DNA from: Methylobacterium sp. UNC378MF
GTDB lineage: Bacteria; Pseudomonadota; Alphaproteobacteria; Rhizobiales; Beijerinckiaceae
Assembly (NCBI RefSeq): GCF_900103195.1
Contig: NZ_FMWU01000003.1
Location: 124,001-188,000 of the forward strand
Length of the DNA: 64,000 bases
Direction of reading: 5' to 3'
Every line of letters starts with the position of its first letter. Positions within the stretch are counted from its first letter, which is position 1. The position numbers and the translations under genes are program-made. The notes under the pieces are model-generated. The model had not been told where the DNA came from, ran no database searches, and was given only the letters and a program-made list of their open reading frames with translations. This document shows, in pieces, positions 46,416 to 54,175 of this stretch.

Positions 46416-47234
46416 TCAGTGGACCTCCTCTTCGTGGTCGACGGGGATCGGCACCCGCAGGCCGATCTTGCGGGCGAGCTCGTCGCTGATCGGGAGTCGG
46501 CCCCACATGGCTTGGCCGCGACCCTGCGCTTCGGCCTCGATCCGGGCTCGCTGGCGGAAGCGATCGTTCGCGCGGGCCATGGCCGCCCGCTCGGCGGAGA
46601 TCTCCTCCTCCGTCTGCTCGGTGATCACGGCCTCGCCGCGCAGCTCCGCCTTCACCGTCTCCCAGTGAGCGACAGCGTTCGCCCGGTCGTCGTCGGTGGC
46701 GCCGGTGTCGTAGAGCTCGGCGCCGAGGATCGCCTCGACCCTCGCCAGCTCGGTCTCGAGCGGCAGGGTCTCGTACCGGCACTCGGCGACGACGTCGGTG
46801 TCGGACGGGCAGCCCTTGCCGTCCCAGAGGCAGTGCCAGCCGGGCTGGCGGAACCGGAGCCGGGCTCGCTCGATCGCCCAGGTCGGCTCGCCGGCGAGGG
46901 CCTGGGCGTAGAACCCGACCTTCGTGGTGAGCTCCTGCGCGTCGGCGCCGAAGTTCGCCTTGCTGGCGATCAGGAGCATGATCTCCCGGTTCGCCTCCGG
47001 CCCCGGTGTCGGGACGAGCGCGTGCCGCAGCTCGTCCCGCCGGTGCTCCAGCCAGTCTTGCTGCGTCCGGTTAGGCGCCGAAGCGACGGGCAGACGCTTG
47101 CGCCGGAAGGAGCCCGGCGTGTCCTCCAGCCGGTTCGTGAACTGCGCGATGAAGCGATCCGACTCCCGCGTCGGGAGCAGCGGGAGCACGGCCCGACTGT
47201 AGGCCGAGGACATCGAGGAGGTCGGCAGGCTCAT
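46416..47234 (-). CDS. Hypothetical replication-region protein
   Basis: A 272-residue protein; start at MSLPTSSMSSAYSRAVLPLL (47234). Charged helical protein with ANREIMLLIASKANFGADAQ and CRYETLPLETELARVEAILG. It follows the winged-helix gene and overlaps its end by ~160 bases in another frame, an unusually long overlap. Position suggests a helicase loader or replication accessory, but no motif confirms it. Confidence 0.55.
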   Translation of the reverse strand: MSLPTSSMSSAYSRAVLPLLPTRESDRFIAQFTNRLEDTPGSFRRKRLPVASAPNRTQQDWLEHRRDELRHALVPTPGPEANREIMLLIASKANFGADAQELTTKVGFYAQALAGEPTWAIERARLRFRQPGWHCLWDGKGCPSDTDVVAECRYETLPLETELARVEAILGAELYDTGATDDDRANAVAHWETVKAELRGEAVITEQTEEEISAERAAMARANDRFRQRARIEAEAQGRGQAMWGRLPISDELARKIGLRVPIPVDHEEEVH

Positions 47235-48102
47235 GGGGCAATCCAATCATCTCGGCGACGAGGGCGAGTCCGCCGTTCGTGGAGCGGCGGGGCGAAGCGG
47301 ATGCGGTGGTGGAGCGGCGGGTCTCGCGGGCGGCGCGCTCGGCGGCCTCGCGGAGCGCGGTGTCGAGGATCCCGTCGAAGGCCAGCGCCCAGTCGGACTT
47401 CCGGGCGATCGGCCGGTGCGCGTTGGCGTGTGACCAGCGATGCATGCTGGCGGCGGTCTGCCGAACGAAGGCGGCGTCGAAGCCGAGGGCCTCGGCGGCG
47501 GCGTAGTGGCGCCCCTCCGGCGCGAATCCATCGGGACACAAAACAGCCCGGGGAGAGGGAGCCCCCTTGGGGGCCGTGGCCGCGTGAGCGGACGCGGGGG
47601 GGAGCGACGAGTCCCGAGTCTCTCTCCTGGAGGATTCCCTTCTGGTGGATTCCTTCTGGGGGATTCCTCTAGGGGTGACAGCAGTGTCACCCTCGGGGGT
47701 GACTGCTGTGACACCCCCGAGGGTGACTGGATCGGGCGGCGGTATGGGTGACTGTGTGTCACCCTCCCCGCGCTTCGGCCGGCCGCTCGATCGGGGCGGC
47801 GACAGGTCGTTCGCCGCCGGCCGCGGTACGCCCGGCAGGTAGAGGACGAACAGGTTCTCCCGCTGCCGGCCGGTCTCGGCGTGGCGCTGTTCGACCCGCA
47901 GGATGCCGAGGTCCTCCAGGACACGGATCTTGCGCTGGACGGTCCGGACGGACTGCGAGCACTTGCGCGCCAGCGTCTCGACCTTCGGCCAGGCCTGCCC
48001 GGTCTCGGCGTGCGCATAGTCCGCGATCACGAAGGCGACGAGCTTCGCGATCCCGTCCGGGATGTCCGTCTTCATGACGTAGTGGATGGCCTCGATACTC
48101 AT
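47071..48102 (-). CDS. Winged-helix phage replication protein (helix_turn_helix_36 type)
   Basis: A 343-residue protein starting MSIEAIHYVMKTDIPDGIAK; starts at 48135 or GTG 48177 would add 11-25 residues. The N-terminal ~90 residues are a winged helix (TLARKCSQSVRTVQRKIRVL, EDLGILRVEQRHAETGRQRE), the layout of DnaD/replication-initiator-type phage proteins. A linker (~115-165) carries repeats encoded by iteron-like DNA, followed by a helical domain (FDAAFVRQTAASMHRWSHAN). The last ~50 residues overlap the next gene in another frame and look shadow-like. Confidence 0.7.
   Translation of the reverse strand: MSIEAIHYVMKTDIPDGIAKLVAFVIADYAHAETGQAWPKVETLARKCSQSVRTVQRKIRVLEDLGILRVEQRHAETGRQRENLFVLYLPGVPRPAANDLSPPRSSGRPKRGEGDTQSPIPPPDPVTLGGVTAVTPEGDTAVTPRGIPQKESTRRESSRRETRDSSLPPASAHAATAPKGAPSPRAVLCPDGFAPEGRHYAAAEALGFDAAFVRQTAASMHRWSHANAHRPIARKSDWALAFDGILDTALREAAERAARETRRSTTASASPRRSTNGGLALVAEMIGLPHEPADLLDVLGLQSGRAPAAPDAGVGSLHRAVHEPAGGHAGLLPAQASARRFGA
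47627..47764. repeat. Iteron-like repeats inside the replication gene (candidate origin)
   Basis: Three direct repeats CTGG(A/T/G)GGATTCC at 47627, 47642 and 47656. Then GGGTGAC at 47673, 47697, 47721 and 47746, with GTCACCC at 47686 and 47758. A perfect 12-bp inverted repeat, CCCTCGGGGGTG (47690-47701) and CACCCCCGAGGG (47712-47723), lies in the middle. In lambda the origin iterons lie inside gene O. Confidence 0.6.
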
Positions 48103-48456
48103 GGGCGGTGCGCCTTCGTTCAGGCAAAGCTTCATTGGCCGGCCGCGAAGCCTGTCCGGCTCCGGGCACGCGAACACCCGTCGCTGAAATCGCTGCTCGC
48201 GAACGGCGGTCGGGTCGGCGGGGCGGTGTGAGACGCTCGCAACACGGGACCGAGCGAAGGCCTCCGCCGAAAAAGACGGCGTCTGGAGGCGGCAGCTCAG
48301 GACCTGCGGAAGGCCGGATCTCGTCCGGACCGGGCGGCATCAGTCGGGCACGAGGCGCGGACCTGACGCAGGGCGAGCGAGGATCTGATGTCCTGGCGCG
48401 GGGGACCGCGGGGCAAGGGCCAGAGCTGTGGGTTCATGGCTGGGCGGCTCCGCGCG
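48103..48456. other. 354-bp stretch with at most one tiny gene
   Basis: Upstream region of the replication gene. One short frame (48297-48437) is listed separately with low confidence. I see no clear promoter; the stretch is GC-rich. Confidence 0.4.
48297..48437 (-). CDS. Possible 46-residue protein
   Basis: MNPQLWPLPRGPPRQDIRSS then LALRQVRASCPTDAARSGRD. Basic and Pro-rich. It has no coupling to neighbours and could be a chance frame in GC-rich DNA. Confidence 0.25.
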   Translation of the reverse strand: MNPQLWPLPRGPPRQDIRSSLALRQVRASCPTDAARSGRDPAFRRS

Positions 48457-48849
48457 TCAGACGGCCGGCAGGACGGTGGGCGCCGGCACGACCAGGTCGG
48501 AGCCGGACGTCACGGTCGGTGCGGCGGTGGCCTCGGTAACGATGCCGGCAGCAGGCGCGGGCGTGTCGGCCGCGCCGGCGCCGATGCGCGGCGTACCGCC
48601 CGCGCCCTGGTCAGGCCCGATCAGGTCGAGCCGCCGGAGCGTGTCGAGCTGGCGAACCCCGGCGAGCGCCAGGCAGTCGAGGATGCCGAGGTTGTTGATC
48701 CGGATTGCGCGCGAGGTCGGAGATGGATCCGCCTCGAGGGCGTCGTTCTTGACGCGCAGGTCCTCGGCGATCTCGACCAGCAGCTCCTCGAGCTTCCGGC
48801 CGGTCGGGTTGCCGGCCGACATCAGTACCTTGGTGGTGGGCGCGCTCAT
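48457..48849 (-). CDS. Hypothetical protein
   Basis: A 130-residue protein. A helical N-terminal half (TGRKLEELLVEIAEDLRVKN, RAIRINNLGILDCLALAGVR) and an Ala/Pro/Thr-rich disordered C-terminus. No recognised family. Early leftward region. Confidence 0.55.
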   Translation of the reverse strand: MSAPTTKVLMSAGNPTGRKLEELLVEIAEDLRVKNDALEADPSPTSRAIRINNLGILDCLALAGVRQLDTLRRLDLIGPDQGAGGTPRIGAGAADTPAPAAGIVTEATAAPTVTSGSDLVVPAPTVLPAV

Positions 48850-48972
48850 CGATGACCTCGGGAGGGTTGCCGCGCGGGCGCGGTGGGGCGGCCGGTGAGG
48901 GCCGGGAGCGGATTCAGAGTCCGAGTCGCTTGGGAGTCGGAGCCCCTGCGGGGCTTGCTCCCGAACGCCACG

Positions 48973-49467
48973 CTAGGCGTCCGGTCCGGACGATGCCGGC
49001 GGCATCGGCGGCGGTTCGCTCGCGGCGGCCAAGCGCGCGGATTCGCGCGTCAGCAGCTCGGCGTAGAACCGACGGCGCATGGGTGCGCCGAACGAGCGGA
49101 AGGCTGCGATCTCGGGCGGGTAGACCAGCGCCACCGCGGCGATCGCGCGGGCCTCGGCGCTGAACTGCGCCTCGGCGGCGGCCGGTTTGGCGTCGAGGCG
49201 CGCGAAGACATCCGCCAGTTCGGGCGGAAGCTCGCGATCGAGCGGGTGGGCACGCTCGATCGCGGCCTCGATACCCTGGAGCCCAGGGCCGGCCACGTTC
49301 TCCCGGGCTCGGGCCATGGCCCCGGTCACCCACTCCTCGGCCCCTACACGCAGCGAGAGTGTCCGGGCACGGCCGAGCACCGATGCGGGCTGGACGCCGG
49401 CGGCCGCGGCGATCGGCGCGGCGGCGAACAGGCCCAGAAGCCCGCGGCGGTGCGGATTTGCGCTCAT
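48973..49467 (-). CDS. Tat-type exported hypothetical protein
   Basis: A 164-residue protein with a twin-arginine-like signal (MSANPHRRGLLGLFAAAPIA, RR-x-LL). The mature part is helical (IERAHPLDRELPPELADVFA, PEIAAFRSFGAPMRRRFYAE). The ATG overlaps the stop of the small gene before it. Function unknown. Confidence 0.55.
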   Translation of the reverse strand: MSANPHRRGLLGLFAAAPIAAAAGVQPASVLGRARTLSLRVGAEEWVTGAMARARENVAGPGLQGIEAAIERAHPLDRELPPELADVFARLDAKPAAAEAQFSAEARAIAAVALVYPPEIAAFRSFGAPMRRRFYAELLTRESARLAAASEPPPMPPASSGPDA

Positions 49468-49628
49468 CGTCCGAGCGCCCACAGCAAGGCGAGCAGGAGG
49501 CCGGCCACCGCGAAGCGGGACGCATGAAGCGCCGCCAGCTGCGGGACGAAGCCACCGCGCCGCGTCCGCCGATGCAGCGCTTCGGATTCGAGGGCGGCAA
49601 TCGCCATGAGGAGCGTGGCGGCCGTCAT
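49464..49628 (-). CDS. 54-residue membrane protein
   Basis: MTAATLLMAIAALESEALHR, a basic middle, and a C-terminal membrane helix (FAVAGLLLALLWALGR). It overlaps the methyltransferase stop and the next start (ATGA at both ends), which supports it despite its size. Confidence 0.5.
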   Translation of the reverse strand: MTAATLLMAIAALESEALHRRTRRGGFVPQLAALHASRFAVAGLLLALLWALGR

Positions 49629-50557
49629 TCGGCGGCCTCACGCACGGCGGCCGGCGCCTGGTAGAGGTTCACGAAGTCCGGCCGCGGTTGACGCTGGAAC
49701 GCCTCGCCGTAGGGCGGGAAGCTGCACGCGCGGACCAGGTCGTAGAACCCGTCCGGCTTCGCACTGTTCTCGCCCACCGGCCAGTCGTGATCGGTCCGGA
49801 TCGAACGGGCGGCCGCGCGAGTGCGCATCTCGCCGCGCACGGCGAAGATCACGTGCTCCGTCGTGTTCCGGAAGTAGCGGCCGAGGCCGAGATCCGGCTT
49901 CGTCCAGGTCAGCAACGTCTTGTGCTTGAACCCGTAGGATTCGAGCAGGCCGAAGGCGACCTGAAGCGTGTTGTTCGTCGCCCAGAGGTAGAGATGGGCG
50001 TTGTCCTCGGCCCAGGCCTCGACCGGGACCGCGGCGATCTCCGCGAGGGTCATCGTCGCGTAATCGTGCCCGGCGGCCTCGGAGATGTTGTCCTCCTGCC
50101 AGGGCGGATCGAGGACGAGGGTGCGGAAGCGGCCGTCGACCGGCGCGAGGTCCAGAATCCGGATCTCGTCGCGCATCCGCAGCAGCTTGGTGTGCGGGCC
50201 GTCGACCTTCCCCTTGGCGTCCATCTCGGCGAGCAGAGGCCCGAACCGGTCCGGATCGGCCGCGGCCGCCTCGCACACGTCCATGATCTTCCGGAGCTGC
50301 CGTCCGGAGATGTCGAACCGGCGCCCGATGGCGTCGAGGGTCAGGGAAGGTCGTGAAACTTTCACGAGCTTGAGGCCACCCTTCCCGCCAGCGGCCATGC
50401 GCTCGCGGGCCGCCTCCTGCTCCTTGGCCAGGAGAGAGCGGGCCATCGTGTCGATCTCGCTGGGCACAAAACGCAACAGGCCGCGCATCAAGCTTCCCTG
50501 GAGGGCGGGCGGAGTACGAGTGGAGCTGGCGCGCGGGGTGGCGCGCCCCGACGTCAT
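49625..50557 (-). CDS. MT-A70-family DNA N6-adenine methyltransferase
   Basis: A 310-residue protein; ATG at 50557 overlaps the preceding stop (ATGA). The catalytic motif DPPW lies near residue 152 (LVLDPPWQEDN), typical of MT-A70. The C-terminal half has AHLYLWATNNTLQVAFGLLE and NTTEHVIFAVRGEM. An N-terminal ~120 residues contain a ParB-like HTH (DAIGRRFDISGRQLRKIMDV). Phage copies modify their own DNA against restriction or alter host regulation. The coding region includes one copy of a 15-bp palindrome also seen at 9.5 kb. Confidence 0.85.
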   Translation of the reverse strand: MTSGRATPRASSTRTPPALQGSLMRGLLRFVPSEIDTMARSLLAKEQEAARERMAAGGKGGLKLVKVSRPSLTLDAIGRRFDISGRQLRKIMDVCEAAAADPDRFGPLLAEMDAKGKVDGPHTKLLRMRDEIRILDLAPVDGRFRTLVLDPPWQEDNISEAAGHDYATMTLAEIAAVPVEAWAEDNAHLYLWATNNTLQVAFGLLESYGFKHKTLLTWTKPDLGLGRYFRNTTEHVIFAVRGEMRTRAAARSIRTDHDWPVGENSAKPDGFYDLVRACSFPPYGEAFQRQPRPDFVNLYQAPAAVREAAE

Positions 50558-50808
50558 GCCGGCGCGAATCCGGACAGCAGATCGGCCTGGGCAGCCGGGG
50601 CCGCGGCGATCGCCGGCAGCTCGGGCGCGGCGGCCGGGGCTGCGTAGCCGGGCTCCCACGGGAAACGCAGGGCCGGCGGGACGCAGGTCGGCGCGTAGTG
50701 GACGTCGCCGGGAAAGCCGCGCGAGGCCGCGCGGCGGCAGCCGCACGCGCAGCGCGGCAGGTCGGGAATCGGGGAGCGGCTACCGAGGCCTGTGAGCGGG
50801 GCAGCCAT
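50554..50808 (-). CDS. Small Cys-rich hypothetical protein
   Basis: An 84-residue protein with LPRCACGCRRAASRGFPGDV (CxCxC) and a fourth Cys (PTCVPP), a likely metal site. Pro/Ala-rich C-terminus. One base after the membrane gene and coupled to the methyltransferase. Unknown function. Confidence 0.5.
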   Translation of the reverse strand: MAAPLTGLGSRSPIPDLPRCACGCRRAASRGFPGDVHYAPTCVPPALRFPWEPGYAAPAAAPELPAIAAAPAAQADLLSGFAPA

Positions 50809-51021
50809 CTACCGGGCCTCCCGGCTGGGCCAGGACAGGCGCGCGCTCGGATAGGTGCGCTCGATCAGCCGCCCCTCCCGGCGCGCCGTCCAGCGCAGGA
50901 CGACGAGCAACCCGAGCTGAATCGGCAGCGTAAGCAGCGCCGCGACGCTCGGGTGCACCATGATCGCCGTCGTGACGGAGGCGGCGATCAGGACCCAGAG
51001 GGAGGGGGAGCGGGCGGCCAC
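50809..51021 (-). CDS. Small two-TM membrane protein
   Basis: A 70-residue protein with hydrophobic segments at ~7-22 and ~28-43 (VAALLTLPIQLGLLVVLRWT), basic C-terminus. It lies between the TAXI-like gene and the Cys-rich gene. Role unknown. Confidence 0.5.
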   Translation of the reverse strand: MAARSPSLWVLIAASVTTAIMVHPSVAALLTLPIQLGLLVVLRWTARREGRLIERTYPSARLSWPSREAR

Positions 51022-51025
51022 GGCG

Positions 51026-51913
51026 TCAGTCCTGCGGCTGCGCGATCGCCTGGATCTGCGGCTTGGCGGCCGTGAAGGCCCGCAGCAGACCGTCGTAGGC
51101 GCGCTCGTTGGCGTTCACCCACGGGATCGCGGTGACGAACAGCGCGTCGACCGCGATCGTGTCGAGGGCCTTGGTGCCGAAGACGAGGCCGCCCGGCTGG
51201 ACCCGCGGGTACGTGCCGGCCGGAATCGAGCCGTAGCTGTAGACCGGCTGACCGCGGGCATCCTTCGCCGCTCCGACCATCTCCTGATCGTCGGAGCGGA
51301 CCAGCACGACGCGGTCGCCCTGCGCCTGCGCGTCGTTCTTGATGAAGGACGCGTTGAGCGCCCCGACCCAGAGCGCGCACTGCACCTGGCTGCCATCGGC
51401 CACCGCGGACAGGGCGCGCACGCCCGAGCGCGTGTCGACGTTCACCGGCCCGAAGCGCTTCTTGTCGGCGAGCGCGAAGGCGTCCCAGGTCGTGCGGCCG
51501 CCGGAGCCGTCCGGGCCCACCGCTACGGTGTTGGCCTTGCCCAGGTCCGTGATGCGGGAGATCCCCGCGCCGCGGTTGCAGATGAGGTGGACCTGCTCCT
51601 GGTAGAGCACGCCGGCGCGCTCGATCGTCGAGAGCGCGGCCGCGTTCTTCGACGAGTAGACCAAGAGCGCGTCGGACTGGACGAAGGCCCCCTCGCAACT
51701 TCCGGCCGAGAGCTTGTCCAGGTTGTCGAGCGAGCCCTGCGTGGGCACGACCTCGATCTTCAGGCTCCCGGCCTTGCTCTTCAGCATGTGGCCGGCCCGG
51801 AAGTAGTTGCCGGATTCGGAGCCGGTGCAGAGGCGGAAGGTCGGTGGCTCGGCCGCGAGGGCGGCCGAACTGCTGGCGAGGACGAGGGCGAGGGCTGCGA
51901 GCGGGGCGCGCAT
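51026..51913 (-). CDS. Orphan TAXI-type periplasmic solute-binding protein
   Basis: A 295-residue protein with a Sec signal (MRAPLAALALVLASSSAALA, cleavage near AEP). TAXI/TRAP-like motifs: FRLCTGSESGNYFRAGHMLK (~26-45), VVPTQGSLDNLDKLSAGSCE, and VAVGPDGSGGRTTWDAFALA (~130-150). Periplasmic binding proteins of TRAP transporters feed DctQ/DctM permeases; none is encoded nearby. A solute-binding protein in a prophage is unusual. It could serve a host transporter, act as a decoy, or have been recruited for signalling. Confidence 0.75.
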   Translation of the reverse strand: MRAPLAALALVLASSSAALAAEPPTFRLCTGSESGNYFRAGHMLKSKAGSLKIEVVPTQGSLDNLDKLSAGSCEGAFVQSDALLVYSSKNAAALSTIERAGVLYQEQVHLICNRGAGISRITDLGKANTVAVGPDGSGGRTTWDAFALADKKRFGPVNVDTRSGVRALSAVADGSQVQCALWVGALNASFIKNDAQAQGDRVVLVRSDDQEMVGAAKDARGQPVYSYGSIPAGTYPRVQPGGLVFGTKALDTIAVDALFVTAIPWVNANERAYDGLLRAFTAAKPQIQAIAQPQD

Positions 51914-51922
51914 GGACGGGTC

Positions 51923-52120
51923 TCAGGCTCCAGGAGGGGGGTGGAGGTCGGTGTGCTGGCCGCGCGACCACAGACGCGGATCCCACTCGCGGGCCCGGTC
52001 CTCGCAGGCCGCGGCCACCGCGAGGATCGGCGTCGCCACCGAGCCGACGAGCAGGAAGGGGAGTGACAGCCAGCGCAGAGCGGTCGCGACAGCGCGCAGG
52101 ATGTGCCAGCGGAGGTTCAT
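51923..52120 (-). CDS. Small membrane protein
   Basis: A 65-residue protein: basic start, a hydrophobic helix (WLSLPFLLVGSVATPILAVA), then a soluble tail. The start overlaps the stop of the HTH gene. Unknown function. Confidence 0.5.
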   Translation of the reverse strand: MNLRWHILRAVATALRWLSLPFLLVGSVATPILAVAAACEDRAREWDPRLWSRGQHTDLHPPPGA

Positions 52121-52482
52121 CGCGAGCCTCCGCCCATGACGAAGGCGAGCTTCTGCCGGATCGCGGCCGCCTCGGCCTCAAGGCGCTCCTGCTCTTCCTG
52201 GCGGGCGAGCTCCGCGATCCATTCGTCCGCGTCTTCGCCGAGGACGACGTCGACGAAGCTCATCCGATACCGCCGGATCAGGGCGAGCATGGCGGCGCCG
52301 TTCGGCACGGACCCCTGCTCAAGCCACTTCCGGACGGTCTCGGCAGAGACGCCGATCTCGCTCGCTACGTAAGGGGCCGTCTTCTCCGGATGCTTCGCGC
52401 GTAGATACGAAGCAACGCGTTCCCCTAAAGTTCTACCGTCAGAAGGGGCAATCCTACCGTTGCTTCGGCCAGACTTTCCCAT
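52117..52482 (-). CDS. HTH transcriptional regulator
   Basis: A 121-residue protein; ATG at 52482 (MGKSGRSNGRI) chosen over 52554 because a separate small gene covers that part. HTH at ~35-60: APYVASEIGVSAETVRKWLE, then QGSVPNGAAMLALIRRYRMS. The C-terminal helix is Glu-rich. Cro/C1-type phage regulator, perhaps of the early leftward operon. Confidence 0.65.
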   Translation of the reverse strand: MGKSGRSNGRIAPSDGRTLGERVASYLRAKHPEKTAPYVASEIGVSAETVRKWLEQGSVPNGAAMLALIRRYRMSFVDVVLGEDADEWIAELARQEEQERLEAEAAAIRQKLAFVMGGGSR

Positions 52483-52600
52483 TGCACTCCTCGATGCTGT
52501 GGGCATCGAGGTTGATCGGCCGATAGGTCCGGTCGGGAAGAGCGAGGCGGTCATGGATCGTCCCTCGCCGGGAGGTCGGCAGAACGATGCGGCAGATCAC
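52454..52600 (-). CDS. 48-residue hypothetical protein
   Basis: GTG at 52600: VICRIVLPTSRRGTIHDRLA, then LPDRTYRPINLDAHSIEECN and GKVWPKQR. Balanced composition and lack of low-complexity bias suggest a real gene. It overlaps the HTH gene's start by 29 bases. No ribosome site is obvious, so the true start is uncertain. Confidence 0.45.
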   Translation of the reverse strand: MICRIVLPTSRRGTIHDRLALPDRTYRPINLDAHSIEECNGKVWPKQR

Positions 52601-53007
52601 GCGCCGGGGCTGGCAGGCTGTGAGGCGCGTGGAGGTGAGCAGGGGCGGTTCGCATCACGCGGCCGCCCTTCTGCTGTCGGGTGCCCACTCGGGCGAATTA
52701 CTGCCCGGCATGACGCCGGGACCAGGGGCCGAGGTCAGGCCGTCGCCATCACCCGTCGCCCCCGGCACGACCTTCTCAACGGACTGGCTCGGTGCTGCCG
52801 TCGCAGCATCCCCACCGTCGCCCTGGTCGCCTCGGGCCGCTCTGTCCGCGCCATCGCGCGTAGCTCTATCGTCTCCCAAAAGGCGCCGGAGCCCGCAGGC
52901 CCCGGCGGAGTCTAGGGAGGAAACGCCCATAGAAGGGCATGCCCGGCCGGCGCTTGCCCAAGCACCGGTCGAACCTCGGACGGCCGTCAGCGGCCGGATC
53001 TGTGCGG
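52601..53007. other. 407-bp stretch without a supported gene
   Basis: Contains a 18-codon frame (52655-52711) ending with TGATG, but nothing with recognisable content. Upstream regulatory DNA or degraded genes. Confidence 0.4.
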
Positions 53008-53199
53008 CTACCGGCTCAACAGGAGCCAGAGACAGAGCGCGGCCGCGGCGGCGATCGCCAGGACGGCCCGCGCAGCCTCGTAGAGCACCGTCGAGCGGGG
53101 GCGCCCCTCCGCGACCGCCCTGTCGGCGCGGCGCATCGCCGGCAGCGCCCCCAGCACCAGGAGTACGGCCAACAGGAAGGCAGCGATACGCAGCAGCAC
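53008..53199 (-). CDS. Small two-TM membrane protein
   Basis: A 63-residue protein: two hydrophobic helices (MLLRIAAFLLAVLLVLGALP; AVLAIAAAAALCLWLLLSR) with an Arg-rich loop. Typical of small phage membrane proteins, no assigned role. Confidence 0.5.
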   Translation of the reverse strand: MLLRIAAFLLAVLLVLGALPAMRRADRAVAEGRPRSTVLYEAARAVLAIAAAAALCLWLLLSR

Positions 53200-53274
53200 A
53201 GGAGTCGGCGCCTTGGGCTTGAGCGCGAGGGACGGACACAGATGCGCGGGCGGGGGCCGGCTGTCGAGGGTGCA

Positions 53275-53565
53275 TCAGGCGTCTCCCTCGGGTGAAGAAG
53301 GGACCCAGATGCCGTGCGGGATCCCGGCCGCGCCGAAGAACCGGCAGGCCTGCACGATCTCGGCGAAGTTCGCCTGCCGCAGATCGCCAAGCAGAACAGC
53401 GCGCAGGCCGCCGGGTGTGATGGCGTACACACCGACCTCGCCGCCGACCGCACCGATGTCGACGCCAGCGACCAGCTGCTCCGGCCGTGCGGCGGCTGCG
53501 ATCGCGGCCGGAGCTGCGACCGGGGCGAGCCCGAGAAAGGCGAGGACGCTGCGGCGGGAGGGCAT
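53275..53565 (-). CDS. Small exported hypothetical protein
   Basis: A 96-residue protein with a twin-arginine-like or Sec signal (MPSRRSVLAFLGLAPVAAPA). The mature part has AGVDIGAVGGEVGVYAITPG and ends GIPHGIWVPSSPEGDA. One base after the next gene upstream; early leftward operon. Confidence 0.5.
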   Translation of the reverse strand: MPSRRSVLAFLGLAPVAAPAAIAAAARPEQLVAGVDIGAVGGEVGVYAITPGGLRAVLLGDLRQANFAEIVQACRFFGAAGIPHGIWVPSSPEGDA

Positions 53566-53566
53566 C

Positions 53567-54175
53567 CTAACGCCCCTTGCGGTCGAGGCGCCCGTAGGCG
53601 GCCAGAAGCTGCTGCGCCAGCCACAGGAGCTGATCGCGCCGGAGCCCGACCTTCAACTCGGGGCCGCCCCCGACCACTGCCGCGCAGAGCGTGATGGTGC
53701 CGGCATCTTCGTCGGTGTCGAGGCTCAGTCGATCTGCGCAGACGTCCCGGTCGTTCGCGCGGGCGGCACGCGTCTTCTCCGCGACCTCGAGCTCCGCCAG
53801 CTGCGCCTCGGCATTGGCGCGGCGCGCGAGCGCGGCCTCGTGAGCGTCGCGGGCAGGGACCAGCTCCCCGCCCCGCAGGCAGCTTGCGAGATCGCCGCCT
53901 ATGCTCCCACCCAGGAACAGGCGCCACTCCTCGCGCTGCGCATCCTGGATCAGGACTTCCGCGCATCCGGGGCGGTTGCGCTCTACCGTGAAGCCGTGGA
54001 CCGCGATCAGGCGATCGGGCGCTTGGGAAACTGGGGCAGTCTCACCGGGGAGCACCGTCACATCGGCGCCCTGCCCATGGCGGCGGACCGTGACGGTGGC
54101 GCCATGCGGGATGGCGACATCCTTCGGCTCGGGACCGTACTCGCTCTCGTCGACGATGCGCAGGGTGGCGGCCAT
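53567..54175 (-). CDS. Hypothetical protein
   Basis: A 202-residue protein: beta-rich N-terminus (KDVAIPHGATVTVRRHGQGA), central coiled coil (EAALARRANAEAQLAELEVA) and a C-terminal part (ELKVGLRRDQLLWLAQQLLA). One base after the next gene in the operon. No family recognised. Confidence 0.55.
   Translation of the reverse strand: MAATLRIVDESEYGPEPKDVAIPHGATVTVRRHGQGADVTVLPGETAPVSQAPDRLIAVHGFTVERNRPGCAEVLIQDAQREEWRLFLGGSIGGDLASCLRGGELVPARDAHEAALARRANAEAQLAELEVAEKTRAARANDRDVCADRLSLDTDEDAGTITLCAAVVGGGPELKVGLRRDQLLWLAQQLLAAYGRLDRKGR

Noticed and set aside
52655..52711. 18-codon frame with a TGATG ending
   Set aside because: Too short, without recognisable content, and the following frame is also unconvincing.
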